Shown here piece after piece: positions 25,733 to 35,484 of a DNA stretch of 64,000 bases. Under the pieces are notes generated by a model. The model was not told where the DNA came from, made no database searches, and saw nothing but the letters and a program-made list of their open reading frames with translations. The stretch comes from Clostridia bacterium (GTDB lineage: Bacteria > Bacillota > Clostridia > Christensenellales > UBA3700), in the NCBI GenBank assembly GCA_029061605.1, contig JAIDRT010000055.1, positions 36,377-100,376 of the forward strand. Direction: 5' to 3'. Numbering within the stretch: the stretch's first letter is position 1; each line of letters begins with the position of its first letter. A program made the position numbers and the translations under genes.

Positions 25733-26865
25733 AAGTATACACTCATATCGTGTGCGAGGCGAGAAATTCCCAGAGGCTTCTCAACAAGTTCTCAGAGAAA
25801 AATATCAATGCTTTCAAGATCAAGATTCGCGGGGACAAGATATCCTTTAGTATTGAGGACAAGTCACTAAAACAAGCAAAAGAAATTATGGACAAAATGG
25901 CTCTTGAATACACTGTCGAGAGTAGAGGCGGAAAGTATCTTTTGGGCAAACTGTCATTGAGATATTTGTCGCTGATAATACCTGCGATAATTGTCGTTGC
26001 TTTGCTTGTAACTTTCACTAAAATGTGTTTTACTGTTGATATAATTGCAGATAACGGACAATTGAAAGAACAAATATCTTATATTTTGGCAGAAAATTCT
26101 GTCAAGCCTTTTATGCTTAAAGACAAAATTGACACTTCAAAATTATCTTATGAAATTAGTAAAAATATAGACGAAATAGGATTTGCCAACTGCTATTTTG
26201 ACGGAGCAGTGCTCAAGATCGAAGTCAAGAGGGTGCACGTCAAAGAAGAACTTCCGGTATACGACGAGATAGTCGCTGACAGAGATTGCATCATTACCAA
26301 AGTTTTGGTGTTTTCGGGAACGGCGCTTGTCAAAGAAGGAGACGTCGTCAAGAAAGGCGACACGCTGATAGCGGGCTACGTTGACACAATGCCTGAAGAT
26401 CCCGAAAACCAAGAGAATGAGAGATTTACAGTCAAAGCCGACGGAATTGTCTACGGCGAGACTTCGTATACCAAACAACTTATTCTCACTGAAGAGATAA
26501 TCGGCAGCGTGCGCACCGGCAATAGTTATTCCACCACTCAGATATACTTATTCGGCAAGCCGATTGGCAAGGCGCCGGCTCTCAAGTATGAAAAGTACGA
26601 ATATACGCAAGAGACCAAGACGTTTGGCAGTGTGATACCCATCAAAGCCGTTACGACGACTTATTATGAGACTTCAGTTGAGCCTGTAAAACTTGACGAA
26701 CTTGCCATAGACGAGCAAATATCTCTCGCATACGTAGAGTTGTGGCAAAGCCTTCCGCAGGACGGAAAACTTTTAAATCACTATATATATAAAAAAAAGG
26801 TAGACAATTTGCATATAATAGATATATACTTAATTACAGAGGAAAACGTAGGTGAAGGAAAATAA
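25729..26865 (+). CDS. yqfD: Sporulation protein YqfD
   Basis: 378-residue YqfD-family membrane protein. An N-terminal soluble domain is followed by one clear membrane segment (about residues 80-105, YLSLIIPAIIVVALLVTF) and a long external domain with GDVVKKGDTLIAGYV, which resembles a biotinyl-lipoyl hybrid motif. The start overlaps the yqfC stop (ATGA) and the end overlaps the phoH start, so the cluster is translationally coupled. In Bacillus the gene is needed for efficient sporulation. Confidence 0.92.
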   Translation: MKVYTHIVCEARNSQRLLNKFSEKNINAFKIKIRGDKISFSIEDKSLKQAKEIMDKMALEYTVESRGGKYLLGKLSLRYLSLIIPAIIVVALLVTFTKMCFTVDIIADNGQLKEQISYILAENSVKPFMLKDKIDTSKLSYEISKNIDEIGFANCYFDGAVLKIEVKRVHVKEELPVYDEIVADRDCIITKVLVFSGTALVKEGDVVKKGDTLIAGYVDTMPEDPENQENERFTVKADGIVYGETSYTKQLILTEEIIGSVRTGNSYSTTQIYLFGKPIGKAPALKYEKYEYTQETKTFGSVIPIKAVTTTYYETSVEPVKLDELAIDEQISLAYVELWQSLPQDGKLLNHYIYKKKVDNLHIIDIYLITEENVGEGK

Positions 26866-27832
26866 TATCAAAAAGATAAAAATCAACGTTGATAATATGC
26901 AAGATGCCATAGCGCTTTTTGGCAATCACGACGAAAACGTCAATTACTTGAGAAAAAAACTCGCAGTCAACATCAATATGTTTGACAATGCAATAAACGT
27001 CGAGGGAGAAGACTCTCTTGTTGATAGGGCGGAAAAGTTGATCACGCTTTTGTTGGATAAGGCGGGCGCCAACGTGATAAACAAGTCCTTTATCAGATTT
27101 TGCTCAGAAATAGTAGACAACGACGACACTGACAAATTTGACGAACTTGCCAAGATCGTGGCTATCACGGCAAGAGGAAAGCAAATCAAATGTAAGACTT
27201 ATGGACAAGCCAAATATGTCGACGCTATCAAAAACAACAGCGTGGTATTTGGCATAGGACCTGCGGGTACCGGTAAGACTTATCTTGCAGTCGCGCTTGC
27301 CGTGCAAATGTACAAAAATAAGTTGGTAGAAAAGATTATACTCACTCGTCCTGCTGTGGAAGCGGGCGAAAAGTTGGGCTTTTTGCCGGGAGACTTGGGC
27401 GCAAAAGTTGATCCGTATTTGCGACCGCTTTACGACGCGTTGCAGGAGATGTTTGGACTTGAAGTGTATTCTCGCCTGATAGAAAAGGGCGTGATAGAGA
27501 TTGCGCCGCTTGCGTATATGAGAGGCAGGACGCTCTCCAACGCGTTTATTATTCTCGACGAAGCGCAAAATACTACGCGCGAGCAGATGAAGATGTTTTT
27601 GACGAGAATGGGCGAGGGTAGCCGCGTGGTTGTCACAGGTGACGCCACTCAAATAGATCTGCCGTCCGACAAGTCGTCGGGACTTTTGCACGCGTCAAGC
27701 ATACTTCAAGGCATTGACGGCATAGCAATAGTAAATCTCAAGAACAAAGATATTGTCCGCAACGACCTTGTGCAAGCCATCGTCAAGGCGTATGAGGAAC
27801 GCGGAACAAAGAAAGTCAACGAAGATAAATAA
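26852..27832 (+). CDS. phoH: PhoH-like ATPase
   Basis: 326-residue PhoH/YbeZ-type ATPase, a possible RNA-associated ATPase linked to YbeY in ribosome maturation. Walker A GPAGTGKT at residues 136-143, Walker B AFIILDEAQNTT, and VVTGDATQIDLP are present. Translation starts at GTG 26852, 14 bp before the end of yqfD, with an AGAGG site at about 9 nt. It lies in the conserved yqfD-phoH-pgpH-ybeY order. Confidence 0.95.
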   Translation: MKENNIKKIKINVDNMQDAIALFGNHDENVNYLRKKLAVNINMFDNAINVEGEDSLVDRAEKLITLLLDKAGANVINKSFIRFCSEIVDNDDTDKFDELAKIVAITARGKQIKCKTYGQAKYVDAIKNNSVVFGIGPAGTGKTYLAVALAVQMYKNKLVEKIILTRPAVEAGEKLGFLPGDLGAKVDPYLRPLYDALQEMFGLEVYSRLIEKGVIEIAPLAYMRGRTLSNAFIILDEAQNTTREQMKMFLTRMGEGSRVVVTGDATQIDLPSDKSSGLLHASSILQGIDGIAIVNLKNKDIVRNDLVQAIVKAYEERGTKKVNEDK

Positions 27833-27870
27833 ATCATCAATACAACAACAAACAGGAAAAAGGTAGTAAG

Positions 27871-29316
27871 ATGAAAACTCAAAAGCAGAACAAATGGATT
27901 ACCGTGGCGTACTTGGCAGTGATATTCGTCGCATCATTCTTTATGACGGTGCTGGCGGTGGCGTGCATTGCAAAAGACTTTACGGTATTTTCCAATTACA
28001 AGGTTTATATACCTCTTTCGATAATGGTATTTTGCATACTGTCGACATTGTATTTTTACATTGACAAGTTGGACGACGACACGTTGGAGAGCATTTCCAC
28101 GTTGAAGAAGTGTCTTATATGTTATTCGACTATATTTATATCCGTGCTCGTATCGTGTATACTTTACAGTTATTTCACCCCCGGCGCAATAGTTACGTCT
28201 TCGGTCACAATGATGGTCACGGTGCTTATCAATAGAAAACTCGGTATATTTTCGACGTTCGTTTCTATAGGCGTGATGCTTGCAATAGTTATGACAAGTA
28301 CATACGTGCTTGATATCGAGAATTACAACATTGATATGATTGGCGGTCTTCTCATATCATTGATAATGTGTTTGTTTATGACTTTCCTCGTAGGTAAAGA
28401 GTATTCTCGTTTGAGATTGACCTGGGGTACGATTTTGATAGCGCTTGCTACGACGCCGCTTGCAGGTCTCTATTCGATTTTGGGACACGGCATAAGTTTT
28501 GAGACGATTGGCAATGCAATTCTTGACAGACTTATCGGTAGTATGCTTGCAGTTGCAATCTTTATCGTATTCCTTCCGCTATACGAGAACGTGTTTGCCG
28601 TATGGACAAACTTCAAACTTGCAGAAGTATGTTCGCCGTCGCAGCCGCTTCTTAAAGAACTCAAAGAAAAAGCACCCGGCACTTACAATCACTGCGTCAA
28701 CGTGGCAAATCTCGTTGAGAGTTGCGCCATAGCCATAGACCTCAATCCATATATGGCTAGAGCGTGCGCTTATTTCCACGACGTGGGCAAGATAAATCAC
28801 CCCGAGTATTTTACCGAAAATCAAAAGGACGGACACAACCCTCACGACGACTTGATACCTGAAGTCAGTGTAAATATGATCACAGGACACGTCAAAGACG
28901 GCGTTGAGATACTCAAAAAACACCATATGCCTGAGACTGTTATACGCGCGGCTTACGAGCATCACGGCGACGCAACCGTATCGTATTTCTATATCAAGGC
29001 TCAAAGCATTACTGAAGAGCAACTCAGCAACTATACCTATAGATACAATGCCAACAAGCCGTCTACCAAATATAGCGCGTTAGTTATGATATGCGATATG
29101 TGCGAGGCAATCGTAAGAGCAAAGCCGCCGGCAGACGAAGACGGACTCAAGGCGATAGTTGACAACGTCATCAATTCAAAGATGAAAGAAGGTCAGTTCG
29201 ACGAGTGTATGTTGACCGTAAAGGATTTTGCAATTATCAAAGAGACTATCTGCGAAGTTGCAATGGCGACAATGCACAAGAGAATAGATTACGACAAAGC
29301 CAAGGAGCGTAGATAA
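27871..29316 (+). CDS. pgpH: HD-domain cyclic-di-AMP phosphodiesterase (PgpH-like), short form
   Basis: Seven membrane segments (about residues 10-240) followed by a cytoplasmic HD domain with HCVNVANLVE, the metal motif HDVGK, and YEHHGD. This fits the PgpH/YqfF phosphodiesterases that break down c-di-AMP. Bacillus YqfF has about 700 residues with a large external domain after the first membrane helix. Here only 481 residues exist, helices follow each other closely, and the external 7TMR-HDED domain is missing. The start has an AAGG site. Its last base is shared with the ybeY start. Confidence 0.92.
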   Translation: MKTQKQNKWITVAYLAVIFVASFFMTVLAVACIAKDFTVFSNYKVYIPLSIMVFCILSTLYFYIDKLDDDTLESISTLKKCLICYSTIFISVLVSCILYSYFTPGAIVTSSVTMMVTVLINRKLGIFSTFVSIGVMLAIVMTSTYVLDIENYNIDMIGGLLISLIMCLFMTFLVGKEYSRLRLTWGTILIALATTPLAGLYSILGHGISFETIGNAILDRLIGSMLAVAIFIVFLPLYENVFAVWTNFKLAEVCSPSQPLLKELKEKAPGTYNHCVNVANLVESCAIAIDLNPYMARACAYFHDVGKINHPEYFTENQKDGHNPHDDLIPEVSVNMITGHVKDGVEILKKHHMPETVIRAAYEHHGDATVSYFYIKAQSITEEQLSNYTYRYNANKPSTKYSALVMICDMCEAIVRAKPPADEDGLKAIVDNVINSKMKEGQFDECMLTVKDFAIIKETICEVAMATMHKRIDYDKAKERR

Positions 29317-29789
29317 TGCTTGAGATATACGACGAAGCGGGAAGCAACCTCGACGTAACGCTCATACAAAAAGTCTTTGAAGAATATAAGAAGCATTTTT
29401 CATTGCCTGGCAATCTCTCTGTTGAGTTGACGATAGTAGACGAAGATACGATAAAAGACGTCAACAGGCAGTTCAGAGGCATAGACAGCGTGACGGACGT
29501 GTTGAGTTTTCCAAGCCTTGAAGTAAAATTGCCTTTTGCCCCTGAAGATCATCCTATGGATATTGATCCGTCAAGCGGCGAGATTATGTTGGGTGAAATT
29601 ATGCTTTGCTATTCGCGTATGGCAGAGCAAAGCGTAGAATACGGACATTCGCAGGAGCGAGAAAGTTGTTATCTCGTTTTGCACGGACTGCTGCATCTTT
29701 TGGGCTTTGACCATATAGAGCAAGAAGACAAAGAAAAGATGAGAGAGCAGGAAGAGACTATACTGGGCAAACTGGGAATAGGCAGATAA
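29316..29789 (+). CDS. ybeY: Endoribonuclease YbeY
   Basis: 157-residue rRNA maturation and quality-control nuclease. The zinc site HGLLHLLGFDH has H123, H127 and H133. The upstream segments FRGIDSVTDVLSFP and GEIMLGEIMLC are typical. The start overlaps the pgpH stop by one base and has a CAAGGAG site. era follows after 18 bp. Confidence 0.96.
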   Translation: MLEIYDEAGSNLDVTLIQKVFEEYKKHFSLPGNLSVELTIVDEDTIKDVNRQFRGIDSVTDVLSFPSLEVKLPFAPEDHPMDIDPSSGEIMLGEIMLCYSRMAEQSVEYGHSQERESCYLVLHGLLHLLGFDHIEQEDKEKMREQEETILGKLGIGR

Positions 29790-29807
29790 AAAGGAATAAT
29801 ATATCAA

Positions 29808-30704
29808 ATGAAATCGGGATTTGTATCACTTATAGGCAAGCCAAACGCAGGAAAATCTACTCTCACAAATACGATAGTTGGAGAGAAAGTCTCTATTGTG
29901 TCTTGGAAGCCTCAGACCACTCGCAATAAGATATTGGGCATACTCAGCGGAGAGGATTATCAACTTATCATAGTAGATACGCCCGGTATGCACAAGGCAA
30001 AGAACGCTTTGTCAAAGTTTATGATGAAGAGCGTTGAGGCAGGACAGGACGGAGTGGAAGTCGTGGTCTACGTTATGGCAATGGACAAGCGTCTTGACGA
30101 TCACGATTTGCAATATATCAATAAGTACGCAGGCGAGCCTACGCCCTTTATCGTTGCGCTCAACAAGTGCGACGAAGTGGAGCAGAGTGCGATTTTAGAG
30201 CGTATTACTGCTCTCAAGGACATACAAGGAATAGACAGTATCATACCAATCAGCGCTTTGACAGGCAAAAACGTAGATATGCTCAAGTCAAGTCTTCTAG
30301 AACTTTTACCTGAGGGCGAGAGATTTTTTGACGAAGATATGTATACTGACAAGTCTATGCGTTTTATGGTCAGTGAGATCATACGCGAAAAGGCTTTGCG
30401 CAATCTCGACGAAGAGATACCTTACGGCATAGGCGTTATCGTCAATAAATACGAAATTGGCAAAAACGGCGTAATTTCCATAGACGCTGATATCGTATGT
30501 GAAAAGCAGTCGCACAAGGCAATGGTCATTGGCAAAGGCGGGGCAATGATAAAGAAAATATCCACACAGGCAAGACAGGATATTGAAAATATTGTTGAAG
30601 AAAAAGTCTTTCTCAATCTATACGTCAGAGTAAAGGAAGATTGGCGCGACAGCGACTTTTTGCTCAATCAGTTGGGATACAATCTCAAGGACTTAAAAAA
30701 TTAA
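29808..30704 (+). CDS. era: GTPase Era
   Basis: Essential 30S ribosome-assembly GTPase that binds 16S rRNA. 298 residues. G1 GKPNAGKST at 10-18, G2 in QTTRNKILG, G3 DTPGMHKAKN, G4 NKCD, followed by a KH domain with VIGKGGAMIKKI near 245-256. Placed between ybeY and yqzL as in Bacillus, though the dgkA and cdd genes often found before era are missing. Confidence 0.97.
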   Translation: MKSGFVSLIGKPNAGKSTLTNTIVGEKVSIVSWKPQTTRNKILGILSGEDYQLIIVDTPGMHKAKNALSKFMMKSVEAGQDGVEVVVYVMAMDKRLDDHDLQYINKYAGEPTPFIVALNKCDEVEQSAILERITALKDIQGIDSIIPISALTGKNVDMLKSSLLELLPEGERFFDEDMYTDKSMRFMVSEIIREKALRNLDEEIPYGIGVIVNKYEIGKNGVISIDADIVCEKQSHKAMVIGKGGAMIKKISTQARQDIENIVEEKVFLNLYVRVKEDWRDSDFLLNQLGYNLKDLKN

Positions 30705-30816
30705 AAATTTTTGAATTGATTGCTTAGATTTTTTGCAATTACGCACAATATATATGGGACGTATCGGTTATCATAAGTATATAGATACGGCAATATATGC
30801 TAGAGGAGCGGAAGTT

Positions 30817-30924
30817 ATGGATTGCAAAGATACTTTGTGGCAACTTTTCAACAAAACGGGAAATATACAGTATTATCTAATGTGGCGCGCAATGGGAGAG
30901 GAAGAAAAACGCGACAGGAGATAG
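30817..30924 (+). CDS. yqzL: YqzL-like small protein
   Basis: 35 residues, MDCKDTLWQLFNKTGN then IQYYLMWRAM. This matches the YqzL family (TW.lF..TGni..Yll.k), which lies between era and recO in Bacillus, as here. The ATG at 30817 has an AGAGGAG site. The frame is open up to 30733, but that extension is AT-rich and has no ribosome site. Confidence 0.82.
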   Translation: MDCKDTLWQLFNKTGNIQYYLMWRAMGEEEKRDRR

Positions 30925-30934
30925 AGGAGTAATT

Positions 30935-31483
30935 TTGGAGCATCTTGAAGGCGAGGGAATATGTTTGAGAGCCGTGGATTTTGGCGAAAACGATAAGATA
31001 CTGACGTTATATCTTGCCCAAAAGGGCAAAGTCGCAGTCAAAGCACGAGGATGCAAAAGTCAAAAGTCAAAACTTAAATACGCCGCGACGCCGCTGTGCT
31101 TTGGCAAATACTATTTGGCGGGAAGAGGGCACTATACTCTAGTTGGTTGCGACCTTATAGATAGTTTTTTTTCCGTTACGGTGGATCCAATCAAATATTA
31201 TTGCGCTTGCGTCGTATTGGAAGTCGCTGACAAAATGTGCTTGGAAGAGGAGTATAATCACCGACTTTTCGTATCAACGCTCAATGCTTTGAACGGACTT
31301 TGTTATTGCGCAGATTATCCCAAGGTAAGCCTTTTCAATTCGCTCAAGGAGATGACTTTGGCGCTTGGATATGAAGTAAAAGCCATCACGCTTAGAGATT
31401 ATTACAACTATTTTTACCATACCCATTCAACAAAAATCAACGCGTTGAGAGAACTCATTAAACTTGGCGAGTTCAACTCATAA
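30935..31483 (+). CDS. recO: DNA repair protein RecO, short form
   Basis: Recombination mediator that helps load RecA with RecR. The N-terminal OB fold is clear (GICLRAVDFGENDKILTLYL...GKVAVKARGCKSQKSKL). The protein has only 182 residues versus about 240-255 usually. The zinc-finger module that normally follows LGYxPxL is absent, and the chain ends after a short helix. No continuation in other frames was seen. TTG start at 30935 with a GAGGAG site. Either a genuine short lineage-specific RecO or a decayed gene. Confidence 0.85.
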   Translation: MEHLEGEGICLRAVDFGENDKILTLYLAQKGKVAVKARGCKSQKSKLKYAATPLCFGKYYLAGRGHYTLVGCDLIDSFFSVTVDPIKYYCACVVLEVADKMCLEEEYNHRLFVSTLNALNGLCYCADYPKVSLFNSLKEMTLALGYEVKAITLRDYYNYFYHTHSTKINALRELIKLGEFNS

Positions 31484-31579
31484 TTCAAGAAATATTCTTT
31501 CAAAATCAAATTATATTTTAACAATATTTATGGACTAATCCGTTATTTTTAGGAATTTTTACAAAATGCCTCTATACGC

Positions 31580-31608
31580 TTGTATTTTATTACTATTTAA
31601 TGTAGAAT
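31580..31608 (+). promoter_or_regulatory. Sigma-A promoter of ppdK
   Basis: TTGTAT (31580-31585), 17-nt spacer, TAGAAT (31603-31608), about 47 nt before the start codon. Confidence 0.7.
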
Positions 31609-31655
31609 AAATTTATTAAATATTAGCAAAATTTTCCATAGGAAGGAGGAACAAT

Positions 31656-34319
31656 ATGGCAAAATACGTATATCTTTTCAAAGAAGCCGACGGCGACAGA
31701 AAGGATTTGTTTGGCGGTAAGGGAGCCAATCTTGCAAAAATGACTTCTTGGGGTATGCCTGTACCGCAAGGTTTCACTATCACGACGGAAGCGTGTACGA
31801 AGTACTATGAGGACGGCGAAAAAATTGCCGACAGCATAGTTGCAGAAATCTTTGACGCTTTGGCAAAGGTCGAGGCTGACGCAGGCAAGAAGTTCGGCGA
31901 TGAAAAGAATCCGTTTTTGGTATCCGTGCGTTCAGGCGCAAGAGCGTCAATGCCGGGTATGATGGACACTATTCTCAACTTGGGACTCAACGACGTGTCT
32001 GTAAAGGGACTTGCAAAGAAGACTGGCAACGCCAGATTTGCATACGACTGTTACCGCAGATTTATTCAGATGTTTTCAGACGTCGTTATGGGCACTCCCA
32101 AGAGCGAGTTTGAAAAGATAATTGACAAGGTCAAGGAAGAAAAGGGCGTCAAGTCTGACACAGAGTTGGATGCAGACGATATGAAAAAACTCATCAAACT
32201 TTTTAAGAAAGTATATTTGGATCATCAAGGAAACGAGTTTCCACAAGACCCAAAAGTTCAACTTATCGAGGCTGTCAAGGCAGTTTTCAGAAGTTGGGAT
32301 AATCCAAGAGCAATCGTATACCGTCGTATGAACGATATTCCCGGCAGTTGGGGTACGGCTGTCAACGTGCAGTCAATGGTATTCGGTAATATGGGCGAGA
32401 CTTCGGGTACCGGCGTAGCCTTTACGAGAGACCCTTCTACCGGCGAGAAGAAACTCTACGGCGAGTATCTTATGAACGCGCAAGGCGAGGACGTAGTCGC
32501 AGGTATTCGCACTCCTATGACTATCGACCACTTGGCAGAGACAAACAAGGCTGTATATGACCAGTTTGTAGAGATTGCAGAAAAACTCGAGAAGGCAAAC
32601 AAGGATATGCAGGATATGGAGTTTACTATCGAAGAAGGCAGACTTTATATGTTGCAAACGCGTAACGGTAAGCGTACGGCAAGAGCGGCAATCAAGATTG
32701 CTTGCGACCTCGTTGAAGAGGGTATGATCACAGAGCAAGAAGCGTTGCTCAAGATCGAGCCTAAGCAACTTGACGCTTTGTTACACCCACAATTTGAAGC
32801 AACGGCTATGAAAGAAGCAAAGGCTATTGCAACAGGTCTTGCAGCATCTCCAGGCGCCGCTTGCGGTAAAATCAGTTTTTCCGCAGAAGAAGCAGTTGAG
32901 AGAGCAAAGGCAGGAGAGAAAGTTATTCTCGTCAGATTGGAGACTTCTCCTGAGGATATTGAAGGTATGTACGCCGCTCAAGGTATCTTGACGGTTAGAG
33001 GCGGTATGACGTCTCACGCTGCTGTCGTTGCAAGAGGTATGGGCGCTTGCTGCGTATCAGGTTGTGAAGAAATAAGAATTGACGAAGAAAAGAGAGTTAT
33101 CTACGTCAAAGGCAAAGAATATGGCGACCAAGATTATTTGTCTTTGGACGGCTCTACCGGTAAGGTATACGGCGAGCAAATCGCAACCGAAGAGGCTACT
33201 ATAAGCGGTGACTTCGACAAGATAATGCAATGGGCAGATAAGTATAGAGCATTGAAAGTCCGCACCAATGCCGACACTCCAAAGGACGCTGCAGTTGCAG
33301 TAGGTTTTGGCGCAGAGGGTATCGGTCTTTGTCGTACGGAGCATATGTTCTTTGCAGAGGACAGAATACCTGCGGTAAGAGAAATGATAGTTTCCAAGAC
33401 AGTCGAAGAGCGTCAAAAGGCTCTTGCAAAGATTTTGCCAATGCAGAGAGAGGACTTTGAGGGACTTTATACGGCTATGGCAGGAAGACCTGTTACCATA
33501 CGTTTCCTTGACCCACCGCTTCACGAGTTCGTACCTACGCAGGACGAAGATATTGCAAATCTTGCAAAGACTATGGGCTTGACATTTGAAGAATTGAAGG
33601 CTACGGTCGTAGGCTTGCACGAAGCAAATCCAATGATGGGTCACAGAGGTTGCCGTCTTGCAGTTACCTATCCCGAAATTGCCGCAATGCAAACTCAAGC
33701 CGTAATCGAAGCGGCATTGGCTGTAAGAAAGAAGGGAATAGAAGTTGTTCCGGAGATAATGATACCGCTCGTAGGCGAAGTAAAAGAATTGAAATACGTC
33801 AAAGACGTGGTAGTTGCTACGGCAGAAAAAGTCTTGAAGAAAAACAAAGCCAAGATGGAATACCATATCGGTACAATGATTGAGATCCCAAGAGCGGCTT
33901 TGACTGCTGACGAGATTGCAAAAGAAGCAGAGTTCTTCTCCTTCGGTACCAACGACTTGACGCAAATGACATTTGGTTTCTCTCGTGACGACGCAGGCAA
34001 GTTCCTCGGCGAGTACTATGAAAAGAAGATATTCGAATCTGATCCGTTTGCAAGACTTGACCAGACTGGCGTTGGCAAACTTGTCAAGATAGCAATCGAG
34101 GGCGGCAAGTCCACAAGACCTGATATCAAACTTGGTATCTGCGGCGAGCACGGCGGAGATCCTTCTACGATAGAGTTCTGTCACAACGTTGGTTTGACAT
34201 ACGTATCTTGCTCACCGTTCAGAGTTCCAATCGCGAGACTTGCAGCAGCGCAGGCTAACATTCTCTTCCCAAGAGTTAAGCCAGAGCCAATGGCTACGAG
34301 ATACCTCGACGAAAACTAA
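31656..34319 (+). CDS. ppdK: Pyruvate, phosphate dikinase
   Basis: Interconverts pyruvate, ATP and phosphate with PEP, AMP and pyrophosphate, a key step in PPi-linked glycolysis or gluconeogenesis in anaerobes. 887 residues. The N-terminal ATP-grasp domain starts YVYLFKEADGDRKDLFGGKGANLAKM. The phosphohistidine is in GGMTSHAAVVARGMG near residue 450, and the C-terminal PEP-binding barrel has GTMIEIPRAALTADEIA, FFSFGTNDLTQMT and GICGEHGGDP. Very strong GGAAGGAGG site, own promoter and terminator. Confidence 0.98.
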   Translation: MAKYVYLFKEADGDRKDLFGGKGANLAKMTSWGMPVPQGFTITTEACTKYYEDGEKIADSIVAEIFDALAKVEADAGKKFGDEKNPFLVSVRSGARASMPGMMDTILNLGLNDVSVKGLAKKTGNARFAYDCYRRFIQMFSDVVMGTPKSEFEKIIDKVKEEKGVKSDTELDADDMKKLIKLFKKVYLDHQGNEFPQDPKVQLIEAVKAVFRSWDNPRAIVYRRMNDIPGSWGTAVNVQSMVFGNMGETSGTGVAFTRDPSTGEKKLYGEYLMNAQGEDVVAGIRTPMTIDHLAETNKAVYDQFVEIAEKLEKANKDMQDMEFTIEEGRLYMLQTRNGKRTARAAIKIACDLVEEGMITEQEALLKIEPKQLDALLHPQFEATAMKEAKAIATGLAASPGAACGKISFSAEEAVERAKAGEKVILVRLETSPEDIEGMYAAQGILTVRGGMTSHAAVVARGMGACCVSGCEEIRIDEEKRVIYVKGKEYGDQDYLSLDGSTGKVYGEQIATEEATISGDFDKIMQWADKYRALKVRTNADTPKDAAVAVGFGAEGIGLCRTEHMFFAEDRIPAVREMIVSKTVEERQKALAKILPMQREDFEGLYTAMAGRPVTIRFLDPPLHEFVPTQDEDIANLAKTMGLTFEELKATVVGLHEANPMMGHRGCRLAVTYPEIAAMQTQAVIEAALAVRKKGIEVVPEIMIPLVGEVKELKYVKDVVVATAEKVLKKNKAKMEYHIGTMIEIPRAALTADEIAKEAEFFSFGTNDLTQMTFGFSRDDAGKFLGEYYEKKIFESDPFARLDQTGVGKLVKIAIEGGKSTRPDIKLGICGEHGGDPSTIEFCHNVGLTYVSCSPFRVPIARLAAAQANILFPRVKPEPMATRYLDEN

Positions 34320-34337
34320 TATTGTAAAATGATAAAA

Positions 34338-34365
34338 AGACGTCTATCCAAACGGATAGGCGTCT
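34338..34365 (+). terminator. Intrinsic-type hairpin after ppdK
   Basis: AGACGTCTATCC aaac GGATAGGCGTCT, one mismatch, then aaattt. The T run is poor. Confidence 0.65.
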
Positions 34366-34395
34366 AAATTTAACTTAAAAATTTTTAAAAGCCTA

Positions 34396-34424
34396 TTGAA
34401 TTACTATGAGTGATGGTGTATAAT
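34396..34424 (+). promoter_or_regulatory. Promoter of the lipoprotein gene
   Basis: TTGAAT (34396-34401), 17-nt spacer, TATAAT (34419-34424). A second TATAAT lies 6 nt later. Confidence 0.7.
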
Positions 34425-34479
34425 GACTATAATAAAATAGAAATTGCAAATTGCATAATTTGCATAAGGGAGGGAATTT

Positions 34480-35352
34480 ATGAAAAAGAAGGCATTTATT
34501 ACGTTTGCCGTTGCGCTTTGCGTATTAATATGTTTATGTTCTTTTGTCGGTTGCTCTAAGCCTACCGGCGCAGAAGAATTTAATGCGTTTAAGCAAAAAA
34601 TTATCACGGTATTGAACGACAATGGAATGAGCATTACCCAATTAAACGACGGTACTGCGACTATAGTAAGTTCAACTGCCAAGTACGTATCAACCAACGA
34701 CGTAGATAAAATAAAAGAATTTGTAATGGGTGACAGCGCTGTTAAAAGCAATGCTCAAAGAGTTGATGAGATACGCCAAGAAATGTATGAACAGGCGCTA
34801 TTTATCTCCTTGATAGTCGGCGACGGAATGGTCAACAATCACAATACGGACACGATATATGACACTTCGGTGCTTGTTGACTGTTGGTGGAAGACTTATA
34901 TGGAGTTTAAGACGTCAGGTACAGTAACTACTATAAATACCTATTCTCCGGCATTGAATGGCGAATGCGCATACGCAGGAGTAGTTTATTTGGATTATAA
35001 GTCTAAAGACGATTACAATTTCGTTATGCTTGTGACTTGGGAAGACGGTAGAATGGGCTATAGATACGGCAACTCGCAAAAGCAGTTTGTTTATTTTGAC
35101 TACGACCCGCAAGGTAATTACAGCGAGATATGCTGTTCTTCCAAAGCAGGAGAGGGCTTTATTTCTCAAGATACTGAAGTAGTAAAGAGTTGTTTTGAAT
35201 TGGTCAAGGAGCAATTCGACGGTATGGAAGTAAAGGATTATGAGTATTTAACGGAGCAGAAATATACGATTGACGAAGAAGAATGGGAAGCGCTTTGCGC
35301 AAAGTATTTTCCCAACGACGGCGACCAAGTAGGTAGCGGAGATGATCAATAA
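34480..35352 (+). CDS. Lipoprotein of unknown function
   Basis: 290 residues with a lipoprotein signal: MKKKAFITFAVALCVLICLC then SFVGC, cysteine 25 being the likely lipid anchor. The mature part has no recognised domain. It is acidic, with aromatic-rich middle segments (DTSVLVDCWWKTYMEF) and an acidic tail ending GDQVGSGDDQ. Probably anchored on the outer face of the membrane. Strong GGGAGGG site, own promoter, followed by a terminator. Confidence 0.85.
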   Translation: MKKKAFITFAVALCVLICLCSFVGCSKPTGAEEFNAFKQKIITVLNDNGMSITQLNDGTATIVSSTAKYVSTNDVDKIKEFVMGDSAVKSNAQRVDEIRQEMYEQALFISLIVGDGMVNNHNTDTIYDTSVLVDCWWKTYMEFKTSGTVTTINTYSPALNGECAYAGVVYLDYKSKDDYNFVMLVTWEDGRMGYRYGNSQKQFVYFDYDPQGNYSEICCSSKAGEGFISQDTEVVKSCFELVKEQFDGMEVKDYEYLTEQKYTIDEEEWEALCAKYFPNDGDQVGSGDDQ

Positions 35353-35371
35353 ATTATTTTATAATGCAATT

Positions 35372-35397
35372 AAAGCCGCTTGAATGAGCGGCTTTTC
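35372..35397 (+). terminator. Intrinsic terminator after the lipoprotein gene
   Basis: AAAGCCGCT tgaatg AGCGGCTTT then TTCTC. Confidence 0.85.
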
Positions 35398-35484
35398 TCA
35401 TTTTTATATAGGTTATTACTACTTGACTTAGACAGTCGGAATATTCTAAAATATATTATAAATTATATATTTAAGGAGTTGGAT

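Noticed and set aside
33057..34184. A 375-residue open frame on the reverse strand over ppdK
   Set aside because: Antisense to a full-length, clearly conserved ppdK; the composition (rich in Cys, Tyr, Phe) is typical of a shadow frame.
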